A DNA stretch of 24,757 bases from an uncultured Marvinbryantia sp. (GTDB taxonomy: Bacteria > Bacillota > Clostridia > Lachnospirales > Lachnospiraceae). Shown here in pieces: positions 15,617 to 22,925 of this stretch. The stretch covers positions 1 to 24,757 of the forward strand of contig CALDMO010000010.1 in NCBI GenBank assembly GCA_937915375.1, read 5' to 3'. Under the pieces are notes generated by a model. It ran no database searches. It worked only from the letters and a program-made list of their open reading frames with translations, and was not told the DNA's origin. Position numbers and translations under genes: made by a program. Each line of letters begins with the position of its first letter. Position 1 is the stretch's first letter.

Positions 15617-16828
15617 ATGCTGACATTAGAAAAATTTGAAGAGGCGTCTGAACTGGTAAAAAAGGTTACGCAGGAGACGAAGCTGGTATACAGTAAATAC
15701 CTCAGTGACCAGACCGGAAATCGTGTGTATTTAAAACCGGAAAATATGCAGGCGACCGGCGCTTATAAAATCAGAGGCGCATATTACCGTATCTCTACAT
15801 TGACGGAAGAAGAACGCCGGCGCGGTATGATTACTGCGTCCGCTGGAAATCATGCGCAGGGTGTGGCTTACGCAGCTCAGGAGCTGGGAGCGAAAGCGGT
15901 TGTCGTGATGCCGACGACTACGCCGCTGATGAAGGTGAACCGCACGAAGAGTTACGGGGCAGAAGTGATCCTGCACGGAGATGTATATGATGAGGCATGT
16001 GAATATGCCTACAAGCTGGCAGAGGAGCATGGGTATACGTTTATCCATCCGTTTGATGACCTGGGAGTGGCGACCGGACAAGGTACGATCGCTATGGAAA
16101 TCATCAAGGAGCTCCCGCTGGTGGATTATATTTTAGTGCCGGTCGGCGGAGGTGGGCTGGCAACCGGCGTTTCTACGCTGGCGAAGATGCTCAATCCCAA
16201 TATCAAGGTGATCGGCGTGGAACCGGCAGGAGCGAACTGTCTGCAGGCTTCGCTGGAAGCAGGCGAACCGGTGATGCTCCCGGGAGTGAATACGATTGCC
16301 GATGGTACGGCGGTGAAACGTCCGGGTGAAAAGATTTTTCCATATCTGCAGAAAAATCTGGACGGCATCCTCACAGTTCAGGATGATGAGCTGATTGTGG
16401 CATTTCTGGATATGGTGGAAAATCACAAGATGATCGTCGAAAATTCTGGTCTTTTGACGGTGGCGGCATTGAAACATCTGGATGTGAAGAACAAAAAGAT
16501 TGTTTCTGTTTTAAGCGGCGGAAATATGGACGTCATCACGATGTCTTCTGTAGTGCAGTTTGGCTTGATTCAGCGAGACCGTATTTTTACAGTTTCCGTG
16601 CTTCTGCCGGATAAACCGGGCGAGTTGGTGCGCGTATCTTCTGTTGTGGCGCAGAAACAGGGCAATGTAATTAAGCTGGACCACAATCAGTTTGTTAGCA
16701 CGAACCGTAATAAAGCAGTGGAATTAAAAATTACAATGGAAGCATTTGGAACCGAACATAAAAATGAGATTGTACAGGCACTTGAGGAACAGGGGTACAA
16801 GCCGAGAGTAATCAGAGCAAATCTGTAA
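15617..16828 (+). CDS. ilvA: Threonine ammonia-lyase (PLP-dependent, with C-terminal ACT domain)
   Basis: Deaminates threonine to 2-oxobutanoate, feeding isoleucine synthesis or catabolism to propionate. The 403-residue product has the PLP lysine Lys51 in TGAYKIRGA, SAGNHAQG at 75-82, the glycine loop VGGGGLATG near residue 175 that holds the PLP phosphate, SGGNMDVI near 302, and a C-terminal ACT-type domain from about 325 (SVLLPDKPGELVRVSSVV). That is the medium-length form, between short TdcB and long two-ACT IlvA, so its feedback behaviour cannot be told from sequence. No T-box or leader peptide fits in the 37 nt before it, so expression probably follows ftsY. Its place between ftsY and ylxM-ffh has no obvious functional reason. 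Confidence 0.93.
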   Translation: MLTLEKFEEASELVKKVTQETKLVYSKYLSDQTGNRVYLKPENMQATGAYKIRGAYYRISTLTEEERRRGMITASAGNHAQGVAYAAQELGAKAVVVMPTTTPLMKVNRTKSYGAEVILHGDVYDEACEYAYKLAEEHGYTFIHPFDDLGVATGQGTIAMEIIKELPLVDYILVPVGGGGLATGVSTLAKMLNPNIKVIGVEPAGANCLQASLEAGEPVMLPGVNTIADGTAVKRPGEKIFPYLQKNLDGILTVQDDELIVAFLDMVENHKMIVENSGLLTVAALKHLDVKNKKIVSVLSGGNMDVITMSSVVQFGLIQRDRIFTVSVLLPDKPGELVRVSSVVAQKQGNVIKLDHNQFVSTNRNKAVELKITMEAFGTEHKNEIVQALEEQGYKPRVIRANL

Positions 16829-16902
16829 ACCGGTTCAGCCGTGTGTCTGAAACGTTGTGTTCGGCATATGGCGTTCTGTTATCATTGAATAAAAAAAGTT
16901 TG

Positions 16903-16938
16903 CGGTGTCAAGAAAAAATACTTGACACCGTTTCTTCT
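16903..16938 (+). terminator. Terminator-like hairpin after ilvA, sharing bases with the ylxM promoter
   Basis: A perfect 10-bp stem (16903-16912 with 16921-16930), 8-nt A-rich loop, followed by TTTCTTCTTT. The 3' arm contains the TTGACA of the next promoter. Confidence 0.72.
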
Positions 16939-16950
16939 TTGTATTATGAT
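16922..16950 (+). promoter_or_regulatory. Sigma-A promoter for ylxM-ffh
   Basis: TTGACA at 16922-16927, 17 nt, TATGAT at 16945-16950. The -35 is the 3' arm of the ilvA terminator stem. The leader before ATG 16968 is about 10 nt. Confidence 0.78.
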
Positions 16951-16967
16951 AGCAAAGGTGATTGGAA

Positions 16968-17285
16968 ATGGAAAGAATTGTAGAGCAGACATTGTTGTTT
17001 GATTTCTATGGAGAACTACTGACGGAACATCAGCGCAGTGTATATGAAGATGTAGTAATGAACGACTGCTCATTATCCGAAGCGGCTCAGCAGTATCAGA
17101 TCAGTCGTCAGGGCATACATGATTTGATAAAGCGCTGTAACCGTACACTGGAGGGTTATGAAGAGAAACTTCATCTGGTAGAGAAATTTCTCTCTATCCG
17201 GGAAAAGGTGGAACAGATTAATTGGCTTGCAAAAGGGCAGCATGAAATAGAAAAAATTTCCAACGAAATCTTAGAGGAGTTATAA
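16968..17285 (+). CDS. ylxM: YlxM family DNA-binding/SRP-associated protein
   Basis: A 105-residue helix-turn-helix protein of the YlxM (UPF0122) family, normally encoded just before ffh and linked to the SRP pathway. The helical part LSEAAQQYQISRQGIHDLIKR at about 37-57 resembles a sigma-70 region 4 HTH. I chose ATG 16968, 7 nt after AAGGTG, over the TTG at 16962, which would sit on top of the ribosome site. It ends 2 nt before ffh. A role in SRP GTPase modulation has been proposed for streptococcal YlxM; direct regulation is not shown by this sequence. Confidence 0.92.
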   Translation: MERIVEQTLLFDFYGELLTEHQRSVYEDVVMNDCSLSEAAQQYQISRQGIHDLIKRCNRTLEGYEEKLHLVEKFLSIREKVEQINWLAKGQHEIEKISNEILEEL

Positions 17286-17287
17286 TT

Positions 17288-18634
17288 ATGGCATTTGAGA
17301 GCCTTTCTGAAAAACTGCAGAATGTATTTAAAAATCTGCGCAGCAAGGGACGTCTGACGGAAGCGGATGTAAAGACTGCTTTAAAAGAGGTAAAGATGGC
17401 GCTTCTGGAAGCGGATGTAAGCTTCAAGGTTGTAAAGCAGTTTATGAAGTCTGTGCAGGAACGGGCAGTCGGTCAGGACGTAATGAACGGTCTGAATCCG
17501 GGACAGATGGTAATTAAGATTGTCAATGAAGAAATGATTGCTCTGATGGGTTCGGAAACTACCGAGATTACGTTAAAATCCGGCAGTGAGATCACCGTGA
17601 TTATGATGGCCGGCCTGCAGGGTGCAGGTAAGACCACTACAACGGCAAAGATAGCCGGGAAATTGAAATCCAAAGGCAGGGTTCCGCTTCTTGCAGCCTG
17701 CGACGTTTACCGTCCGGCGGCAATCCAGCAGCTGCAGATCAACGGTGAGAAACAGGGCGTTGAGGTATTCTCCATGGGAGATAAAGTCAGCCCGGTGGAT
17801 ATTGCAAAAGCAGCCGTGGAACATGCGAAAACCCATAACATGAACGTCGTGATCCTTGATACGGCCGGACGTCTTCATATTGATGAGGATATGATGAACG
17901 AGCTGGTACAGATCAAAGAGGCAGTGCAGGTAGATCAGACCATTCTGGTTGTTGATGCCATGACCGGTCAGGACGCAGTCAATGTTGCTGAGATGTTCAA
18001 TACGAAAATCGGTATTGACGGCGTGATCCTTACCAAACTGGACGGTGATTCCAGAGGCGGCGCGGCACTTTCTATTAAAGCAATCTGCGGAAAGCCGATT
18101 CTTTATGTCGGTATGGGCGAAAAGCTTTCAGATTTGGAACAGTTTTATCCGGATCGTATGGCATCCCGTATCCTCGGAATGGGCGATGTGATGAGCCTGA
18201 TTGAAAAAGCGCAGGCGAATCTTGATGAGACGAAAGCGCGCGAGATGGAACAGAAGTTCAAGAAAGCGCAGTTTGGATTTGACGACTACCTGGAAAGTAT
18301 GAACCAGATCAGAGGCATGGGCGGTATTTCCAGTGTCCTGAATATGATGCCCGGTATGGGCGGCAAGATGAAGGATATCGACGGGATGATCGATGAAAAA
18401 GCCGTTGCCCGTAACGAAGCCATTATTTATTCGATGACACCGCAGGAGCGGTCAAATCCGGATATTTTGAATCCTTCCCGCAAAAACCGCATTGCGAAAG
18501 GCGCAGGTGTGGATGTGGCAGAGGTAAATCGTCTGGTGAAACAGTTTGAACAGGCGCGCAAGATGATGAAACAGCTCCCGGGTATGATGGGAGGCAGAGG
18601 CGGTAAAAGAGGAAAATTTAAGTTTCCCTTTTAA
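17288..18634 (+). CDS. ffh: Signal recognition particle protein Ffh
   Basis: The SRP54 homologue that binds signal sequences and 4.5S/6S RNA and docks on FtsY. The 448-residue product has the N domain, the G domain with GLQGAGKTTTTAKIAGKL near 109, DTAGRLHID near 190 and TKLDGDSRGGAAL near 247, then the methionine-rich M domain from about 300 (MNQIRGMGGISSVLNMMPGM). It ends in a glycine- and lysine-rich tail (GMMGGRGGKRGKFKFPF). GAGGAG precedes the ATG. The SRP RNA gene itself is not in this window. Confidence 0.98.
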   Translation: MAFESLSEKLQNVFKNLRSKGRLTEADVKTALKEVKMALLEADVSFKVVKQFMKSVQERAVGQDVMNGLNPGQMVIKIVNEEMIALMGSETTEITLKSGSEITVIMMAGLQGAGKTTTTAKIAGKLKSKGRVPLLAACDVYRPAAIQQLQINGEKQGVEVFSMGDKVSPVDIAKAAVEHAKTHNMNVVILDTAGRLHIDEDMMNELVQIKEAVQVDQTILVVDAMTGQDAVNVAEMFNTKIGIDGVILTKLDGDSRGGAALSIKAICGKPILYVGMGEKLSDLEQFYPDRMASRILGMGDVMSLIEKAQANLDETKAREMEQKFKKAQFGFDDYLESMNQIRGMGGISSVLNMMPGMGGKMKDIDGMIDEKAVARNEAIIYSMTPQERSNPDILNPSRKNRIAKGAGVDVAEVNRLVKQFEQARKMMKQLPGMMGGRGGKRGKFKFPF

Positions 18635-18668
18635 ATAAAGCAAGTATGGAACCAAGGAGGTGAAAGAA

Positions 18669-18914
18669 ATGGCAGTAAAGATTAGGTTAAGAAGAATGGG
18701 TCAGAAAAAGAATCCATATTATAGAATCGTAGTTGCAGATTCCAGATCCCCGAGAGACGGAAAATGTATCGATGAAATCGGAACATACAATCCGAACGCA
18801 AACCCGAGCGAATTTAAGGTTGACGAAGAACTGGCTAAGAAATGGCTGGCTAACGGCGCTCAGCCGACAGAGGTTGTAGGCAAGCTTTTCAAGCTGGCTG
18901 GCATCGAGAAATAA
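18669..18914 (+). CDS. rpsP: Ribosomal protein bS16
   Basis: An 81-residue small-subunit protein starting MAVKIRLRRMGQKKNPYYRI, the family's characteristic N-terminus. The start is ATG 18669, preceded by a near-perfect AAGGAGGTG at 18654-18662; the GTG at 18660 lies inside that ribosome site and is rejected. It lies 34 nt after ffh with no terminator seen between, and 16 nt before khpA. Confidence 0.97.
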   Translation: MAVKIRLRRMGQKKNPYYRIVVADSRSPRDGKCIDEIGTYNPNANPSEFKVDEELAKKWLANGAQPTEVVGKLFKLAGIEK

Positions 18915-18930
18915 GATAGGGGTGACAGCA

Positions 18931-19158
18931 ATGAAAGAACTGGTAGAGGTTATTGCCAAATCCCTGGTAGAGCATCCGGAAGAGGTTGTGGTTACTGAAA
19001 AGGAGAGCGGCAAAGCTACTGTAATTGAGCTGAAAGTTGCTCAGTCCGATATGGGTAAAGTTATCGGCAAACAGGGAAGAATTGCGAAAGCAATCCGCTC
19101 CGTTGTAAAGGCAGCGGCTTCCAAGAGCGATAAAAAAGTAATAGTGGATATTGTATAA
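18931..19158 (+). CDS. khpA: KH-domain RNA-binding protein KhpA
   Basis: A 75-residue single KH domain (YlqC family). The GxxG loop is GKQG in KVIGKQGRIAKAIRSVVKA near residues 44-62. KhpA forms a dimer with KhpB/Jag and binds many RNAs; in streptococci the pair affects cell elongation and division. ATG 18931 follows AGGGGTGA; an in-frame GTG at 18922 is inside that site. It follows rpsP as in most Firmicutes, and a terminator-like hairpin comes 9 nt after its stop. Confidence 0.94.
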   Translation: MKELVEVIAKSLVEHPEEVVVTEKESGKATVIELKVAQSDMGKVIGKQGRIAKAIRSVVKAAASKSDKKVIVDIV

Positions 19159-19167
19159 TATTCATGG

Positions 19168-19196
19168 AAAGCTGTCTCGATATGGGACAGCTTTTT
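19168..19196 (+). terminator. Intrinsic terminator between khpA and rimM
   Basis: An 11-bp stem with one G-T pair (19168-19178 with 19084-type partner arm at 19184-19194), 5-nt loop, ending in a TTTTT run at 19192-19196. No convincing promoter lies between it and rimM, so rimM-trmD probably rely on read-through. Confidence 0.75.
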
Positions 19197-19226
19197 GACT
19201 ATCTGAAAAGAAATGCGGAGGAATTT

Positions 19227-19733
19227 ATGGAACAGTTTCTGCAGGTGGGAGTGATTTCTTCCACACACGGTGTTCGTGGTGAGGTAAAAGTATTTCCGAC
19301 GACGGACGATGTGAACCGTTTTAAGAAATTAAAAGAAGTATTTGCCGAGACGCGTCAGGGGAAGATTCCTCTGAAGATCGTACAGGTGAAATTCTTTAAA
19401 AATATGGTAATCCTGAAATTTGACGGGATTGATAATATCAATGATGTAGAAAAATACAAAGGCTGTCCGCTTCTGGTGACAAGGGATCGTGCGGTAAAAC
19501 TGGCTCCGGGAGAATATTTCAGATGTGATCTGATCGGACTGTCAGTGTTTGAGGAAAATGGTGAAAAACTGGGGACGCTGACAGAGATTCTGGAGACCGG
19601 AGCGAACGATGTCTATGTTGTGAAAACAGAAGATGAAAAAGAAGTCTTGATACCAAATATAAAAGAGTGTATTATGAAAATATCTTTGGAGGAAAACGTC
19701 ATGACAGTACATTTGCTGGAGGGAATGCGGTGA
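19227..19733 (+). CDS. rimM: Ribosome maturation factor RimM
   Basis: Helps mature the 30S head and binds uS19. The 168-residue product starts MEQFLQVGVISSTHGVRGEV, the family's N-terminal barrel motif, and carries the C-terminal PRC-type barrel (ANDVYVVKTEDEKEVLIPNI). ATG 19227 has GGAGG upstream. The frame is open to 19164, but those 21 residues come from the terminator and are rejected. The TGA stop shares 4 nt with the GTG start of trmD. Confidence 0.95.
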   Translation: MEQFLQVGVISSTHGVRGEVKVFPTTDDVNRFKKLKEVFAETRQGKIPLKIVQVKFFKNMVILKFDGIDNINDVEKYKGCPLLVTRDRAVKLAPGEYFRCDLIGLSVFEENGEKLGTLTEILETGANDVYVVKTEDEKEVLIPNIKECIMKISLEENVMTVHLLEGMR

Positions 19734-20464
19734 AATTTCATGTATTGACTTTATTTCCGGAAATGATTGAGCAGGGGCTGCATACCAGCATTACCGGACG
19801 GGCAATGGAAAAGGAATTGATTTCTTTAAATGCGGTCAATATCCGTGATTTTGCCAACAATAAGCACAGTAAGGTGGATGATTATCCGTACGGCGGTGGA
19901 GCCGGTATGGTGATGCAGGCGGAACCGGTTTACGGCGCATACAAATCAGTTGAGGAACAGGCCGGACATCCACTGCGTACGGTTTATCTGACGCCGCAGG
20001 GGAGGACTTTTACGCAGGAGATGGCGCAGGAATTTGCGAAGGAAGAGGAACTTGTGTTTCTGTGCGGCCACTATGAGGGTATCGATGAGCGTGTGCTGGA
20101 GGAAATTGTTACAGATTATGTTTCCATTGGCGATTATGTATTGACAGGCGGTGAGCTTCCGGCTATGGTCATGATCGATACGATTTCACGTTTGGTGGAT
20201 GGGGTTTTAAATAATGAGGCTTCGGCAGAATTTGAGTCGTTTCAGGATTCTCTTTTGGAATATCCGCAGTACAGCAGACCGGAAAATTGGCGCGGCAAGA
20301 CAGTGCCTCCGGTACTTTTATCCGGTCATCATGCAAATGTGGAAAAATGGCGAAGAGAACAGTCGGTGAAAAGGACTGCAAAATGGCGACCGGATCTTTT
20401 GAAGAAAGCTGTGCTGACGAAAAAAGAATGGGAAATGGTGAAGGGGGAACAAAACGATGTTTGA
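19730..20464 (+). CDS. trmD: tRNA (guanine37-N1)-methyltransferase TrmD
   Basis: Methylates G37 next to the anticodon using S-adenosylmethionine, which prevents frameshifting. The 244-residue product uses a GTG start at 19730 overlapping the rimM stop (GTGA), with GGAGG 7 nt upstream; this gives the family start MKFHVLTLFPEM. An ATG at 19667 would add 21 out-of-family residues read from rimM in another frame. The trefoil-knot SAM site is visible as LCGHYEGIDERV at 110-121 and SIGDYVLTGGELPA at 131-144. YPYGGGAGM lies at 52-60. Its end overlaps the next gene by 8 nt. Confidence 0.97.
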   Translation: MKFHVLTLFPEMIEQGLHTSITGRAMEKELISLNAVNIRDFANNKHSKVDDYPYGGGAGMVMQAEPVYGAYKSVEEQAGHPLRTVYLTPQGRTFTQEMAQEFAKEEELVFLCGHYEGIDERVLEEIVTDYVSIGDYVLTGGELPAMVMIDTISRLVDGVLNNEASAEFESFQDSLLEYPQYSRPENWRGKTVPPVLLSGHHANVEKWRREQSVKRTAKWRPDLLKKAVLTKKEWEMVKGEQNDV

Positions 20465-20909
20465 GGATTGGGGAAAGGTTTTGGAAGGACTTGCGCAGAA
20501 TGTTGGCGATATCGCTCAGAAGGTAGTGAAAAAGACCGGAGAATTGGCGGAGATCACCAGTCTGCATGCCAAAGTTCTTGCTCAAAAAAAGAAGGCAGAC
20601 GAGGCTTTGTGTGCGCTTGGTAAAGCATTTTATGAGGCGCATAAGGATGATATGACGGAGTTTGGAGATCGGATCACGGGGATCAATGATATTTACAATG
20701 AAATTCTGCTGCTTGAGGCAGAGATTAAGAAATTGAAAGAGAAGCTTCCGGAGGAAGAAAAAATTTACGCGGATAAAATGGATCATGAGGCAGCGGATAT
20801 TGTAGAAGAGGCAAAGTCGGCTATGCAGAGCGGACAGATCGTGGATGCGGCAGAGGGACAGGAAGCCGCGGAGCCTCAAAAAGAGGAAACAGAGACGGAA
20901 AATCAGTAA
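20457..20909 (+). CDS. Unrecognised coiled-coil protein between trmD and rplS
   Basis: I do not recognise this 150-residue protein with confidence. It starts at ATG 20457, 8 nt inside the end of trmD, with a purine-rich ribosome site (AAGGGGGAAC) in the trmD coding sequence, so it should be co-translated. Residues 1-35 look amphipathic (WGKVLEGLAQNVGDIAQKVV). The span from about 38 to 105 is heptad-like, with ALGKAFYEAHKDD in the middle and EAEIKKLKEKLPEEEKI near its end. The last 25 residues are acidic and low in complexity (EPQKEETETENQ). There is no signal peptide, membrane segment or cysteine pair. It is likely cytosolic. The GKAFYE stretch recalls small coiled-coil proteins of Clostridia that often end in a zinc ribbon, which this one lacks. 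Confidence 0.82.
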   Translation: MFEDWGKVLEGLAQNVGDIAQKVVKKTGELAEITSLHAKVLAQKKKADEALCALGKAFYEAHKDDMTEFGDRITGINDIYNEILLLEAEIKKLKEKLPEEEKIYADKMDHEAADIVEEAKSAMQSGQIVDAAEGQEAAEPQKEETETENQ

Positions 20910-20935
20910 ATCCGGCAGGAAAATACAAAATCTGC

Positions 20936-20964
20936 TTGCATTTTGTAAAGTGACATGCTAAAAT
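20936..20964 (+). promoter_or_regulatory. Sigma-A promoter for rplS, within an inverted repeat
   Basis: TTGCAT at 20936-20941, 17 nt, TAAAAT at 20959-20964. A perfect 8-bp inverted repeat (20924-20931 with 20940-20947) flanks and enters the -35. Confidence 0.65.
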
Positions 20965-20970
20965 GATTTA

Positions 20971-21043
20971 CGTTGTGAGAAAATGAGATGGTCCTCTGTT
21001 ACGAATCGTATTAAGAACATCCAAAAGAATAAGGAGGCACACA
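20971..21043 (+). promoter_or_regulatory. rplS 5' leader, possible L19 autoregulatory leader
   Basis: About 70 nt of untranslated leader lies between the promoter and the rplS ATG. It holds a short stem (TACG with CGTA around 21001-21011) and ends in AAGGAGG. Firmicutes rplS often has an r-protein-binding leader (the L19 leader family), but I cannot confirm that fold by eye. Confidence 0.3.
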
Positions 21044-21391
21044 ATGCAGGAAATTATTAAAAACATCGAAGCAGCTCAGTTAAAAGCGGAAGCACCGAAA
21101 TTCAACGTAGGTGATACTGTAAGAGTATACGGTAAGATTAAAGAGGGTAACCGCGAACGTATTCAGGTATTCGAAGGTACTGTATTAAAGAAACAGGGTG
21201 GAAGCAATCGCGAAACCTTTACAGTAAGAAAGAATTCCAACGGTATCGGTGTAGAAAAAACTTGGCCGTTACATTCCCCGAACGTAGAAAAAGTAGAAGT
21301 AATTAGACACGGTAAAGTAAGACGTGCAAAACTGAACTACTTAAGAGAACGTTCCGGAAAGAGCGCAAAGGTAAAAGAGTTAGTAAAATAA
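21044..21391 (+). CDS. rplS: Ribosomal protein bL19
   Basis: A 115-residue large-subunit protein at the 30S-50S interface. FNVGDTVRVYGKIKEGNRER, VFEGTVLKKQGG, FTVRKNSNGIGVEKTWPLHS and the basic RRAKLNYLRERSGKSAKVKE are all family hallmarks. ATG 21044 follows AAGGAGG at 7 nt. It has its own promoter and leader and is followed by a strong terminator, so it can be expressed apart from its neighbours. Confidence 0.98.
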   Translation: MQEIIKNIEAAQLKAEAPKFNVGDTVRVYGKIKEGNRERIQVFEGTVLKKQGGSNRETFTVRKNSNGIGVEKTWPLHSPNVEKVEVIRHGKVRRAKLNYLRERSGKSAKVKELVK

Positions 21392-21403
21392 TGGAACGCA
21401 AGA

Positions 21404-21431
21404 GGCTGTCTGTCGTCAGACAGCCTTTTTT
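21404..21431 (+). terminator. Intrinsic terminator after rplS
   Basis: A perfect 9-bp stem (21404-21412 with 21417-21425) with a TCGT loop and TTTTTT at 21426-21431. lepB begins only 27 nt later without a visible promoter of its own. Confidence 0.92.
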
Positions 21432-21457
21432 CAACGTATGCACGGTGGAGGTTTGCA

Positions 21458-22051
21458 ATGGGAGAACATATGCGTAGAGAAAGAAAAAAGAGAAAACGGA
21501 AAAAAGAGCAGATGTCATTCCGTCAAAAAGCAACCGCGGTCTTTCTGTGGGTTTTTGAAATTCTGGTGATGGTTTTATTTGCCTTTGTGGTGGTATATTT
21601 TTTTGGACAGACACGTACAAATGTCGGTAAGTCAATGGAATTGACAATATCGGATGGTGATAAGGTGCTTCTGAATACGTTGAGCTATCGTATCGGCAGT
21701 CCTAGGCGAAACGATGTGATTGCTTTTAAACCGAACGGCAGCGCAACAAGCCATACGCATATTAAACGTGTACTCGGTCTCCCCGGCGAAAAGATTGAGA
21801 TTAAGGACGGGATTATCTATATTAATGATTCTGTATATCTGGAAAAAGCAAGTTACCCATTAATAAATAATGCCGGACTGGCTGATGAACCGATTACGCT
21901 GGGAACAAAGGAATATTTTGTACTTGGGGATAATCGCAATGACAGCGAGGACAGCCGCTATGCGGATATAGGACTTGTAAATGCGGATTATATAGAGGGA
22001 AAGGTATATTTTCGGATTTCCCCATCTGAAAATATGGGATTTATCAGATAG
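21458..22051 (+). CDS. lepB: Signal peptidase I
   Basis: Removes signal peptides from secreted proteins at the outer face of the membrane. The 197-residue product has a strongly basic N-terminus (RRERKKRKRKK, cytoplasmic), one membrane segment at about 27-49, then the catalytic domain. The nucleophile is Ser59 in VGKSMELTI, the general base Lys103 in HIKRVLGLPGEKI, and box E is LGDNRNDSEDSRYADIGLV. The usual SMxPT motif reads SMELT here, so the conserved proline is replaced. GGAGG lies 6 nt before ATG 21458. A second in-frame ATG (21470) is possible, but the first has the better ribosome site. Confidence 0.94.
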   Translation: MGEHMRRERKKRKRKKEQMSFRQKATAVFLWVFEILVMVLFAFVVVYFFGQTRTNVGKSMELTISDGDKVLLNTLSYRIGSPRRNDVIAFKPNGSATSHTHIKRVLGLPGEKIEIKDGIIYINDSVYLEKASYPLINNAGLADEPITLGTKEYFVLGDNRNDSEDSRYADIGLVNADYIEGKVYFRISPSENMGFIR

Positions 22052-22064
22052 TAAGGAGAATGTT

Positions 22065-22910
22065 ATGAATTATCAATGGTATCCTGGTCATATGACGAAA
22101 GCAAGACGTATGATGCAGGAAGATATAAAATTGATTGATGTGATTATTGAACTGGTCGATGCCAGAGTGCCGCTTTCGAGCCGTAATCCGGATATTGATG
22201 AATTGGGAAAAAACAAATCAAGGATTATTCTTTTGAATAAGGCAGATCTGGCGGATGAAAAACAGAATGAAATCTGGGCGGCGTATTTTCATGAGAGAGG
22301 GATGTATGCCTTGACGATGGATTCCAGGAACCGCGCGGGCTTTGGCGCCCTAAATAAACTGATCCAAACAGCCTGCCAGGAAAAAATTGCCAGAGATTTA
22401 AAGCGTGGGATTAAGAATCGTCCGGTGCGGGCGATGGTGGCAGGTATTCCAAATGTGGGGAAATCTACGTTTATTAATTCTTATGCCGGGAAAGCCTGCG
22501 CAAAGACCGGCAATAAGCCGGGTGTAACAAAGGGCAAACAGTGGATCCGCCTGAACAAATCTGTGGAGCTTTTGGATACACCGGGTATCCTATGGCCGAA
22601 ATTTGAGGATCAGAGTGTGGGTATGCGCTTGGCGATGATCGGTTCGATTCGCGATGAGATTTTAAATGCGCAGGAACTGGCGATGGAACTAATTACTTTT
22701 TTGCGTGAACACTATGGGGGATTGCTGCAGGAACGCTTTAAATGTGAAGAGAGCGGCAGTTCGGCTGAAATATTGACTGAAATTGCCAAAAACCGCGGCT
22801 GTTTGTTAAAAGGACAGGAATTGGATTATACAAAGGCTTCCGCGATTTTACTTGATGATTTTCGCAGCGGCAGGATTGGTCGCGTGACTCTGGAAAGACC
22901 GGAAAGCTGA
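22065..22910 (+). CDS. rbgA: Ribosome biogenesis GTPase RbgA (YlqF)
   Basis: A GTPase needed for a late step of 50S assembly. The 281-residue product begins MNYQWYPGHMTKARRMMQ, diagnostic for RbgA/YlqF. The GTPase motifs are circularly permuted: NKAD (G4) near 58, then the P-loop GIPNVGKSTFIN near 127, GVTKGKQW (G2) and LLDTPGILWP (G3) near 170. The C-terminal ANTAR-like helical region follows (residues about 200-280). AAGGAG precedes the ATG, 13 nt after lepB, and rnhB follows after 15 nt, the same order as in Bacillus. Confidence 0.97.
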   Translation: MNYQWYPGHMTKARRMMQEDIKLIDVIIELVDARVPLSSRNPDIDELGKNKSRIILLNKADLADEKQNEIWAAYFHERGMYALTMDSRNRAGFGALNKLIQTACQEKIARDLKRGIKNRPVRAMVAGIPNVGKSTFINSYAGKACAKTGNKPGVTKGKQWIRLNKSVELLDTPGILWPKFEDQSVGMRLAMIGSIRDEILNAQELAMELITFLREHYGGLLQERFKCEESGSSAEILTEIAKNRGCLLKGQELDYTKASAILLDDFRSGRIGRVTLERPES

Positions 22911-22925
22911 TGCAGGAGAGTTGAT

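Noticed and set aside
19164..19226. Extended RimM start or a small peptide here
   Set aside because: It reads through the terminator stem; ATG 19227 gives the canonical RimM start.
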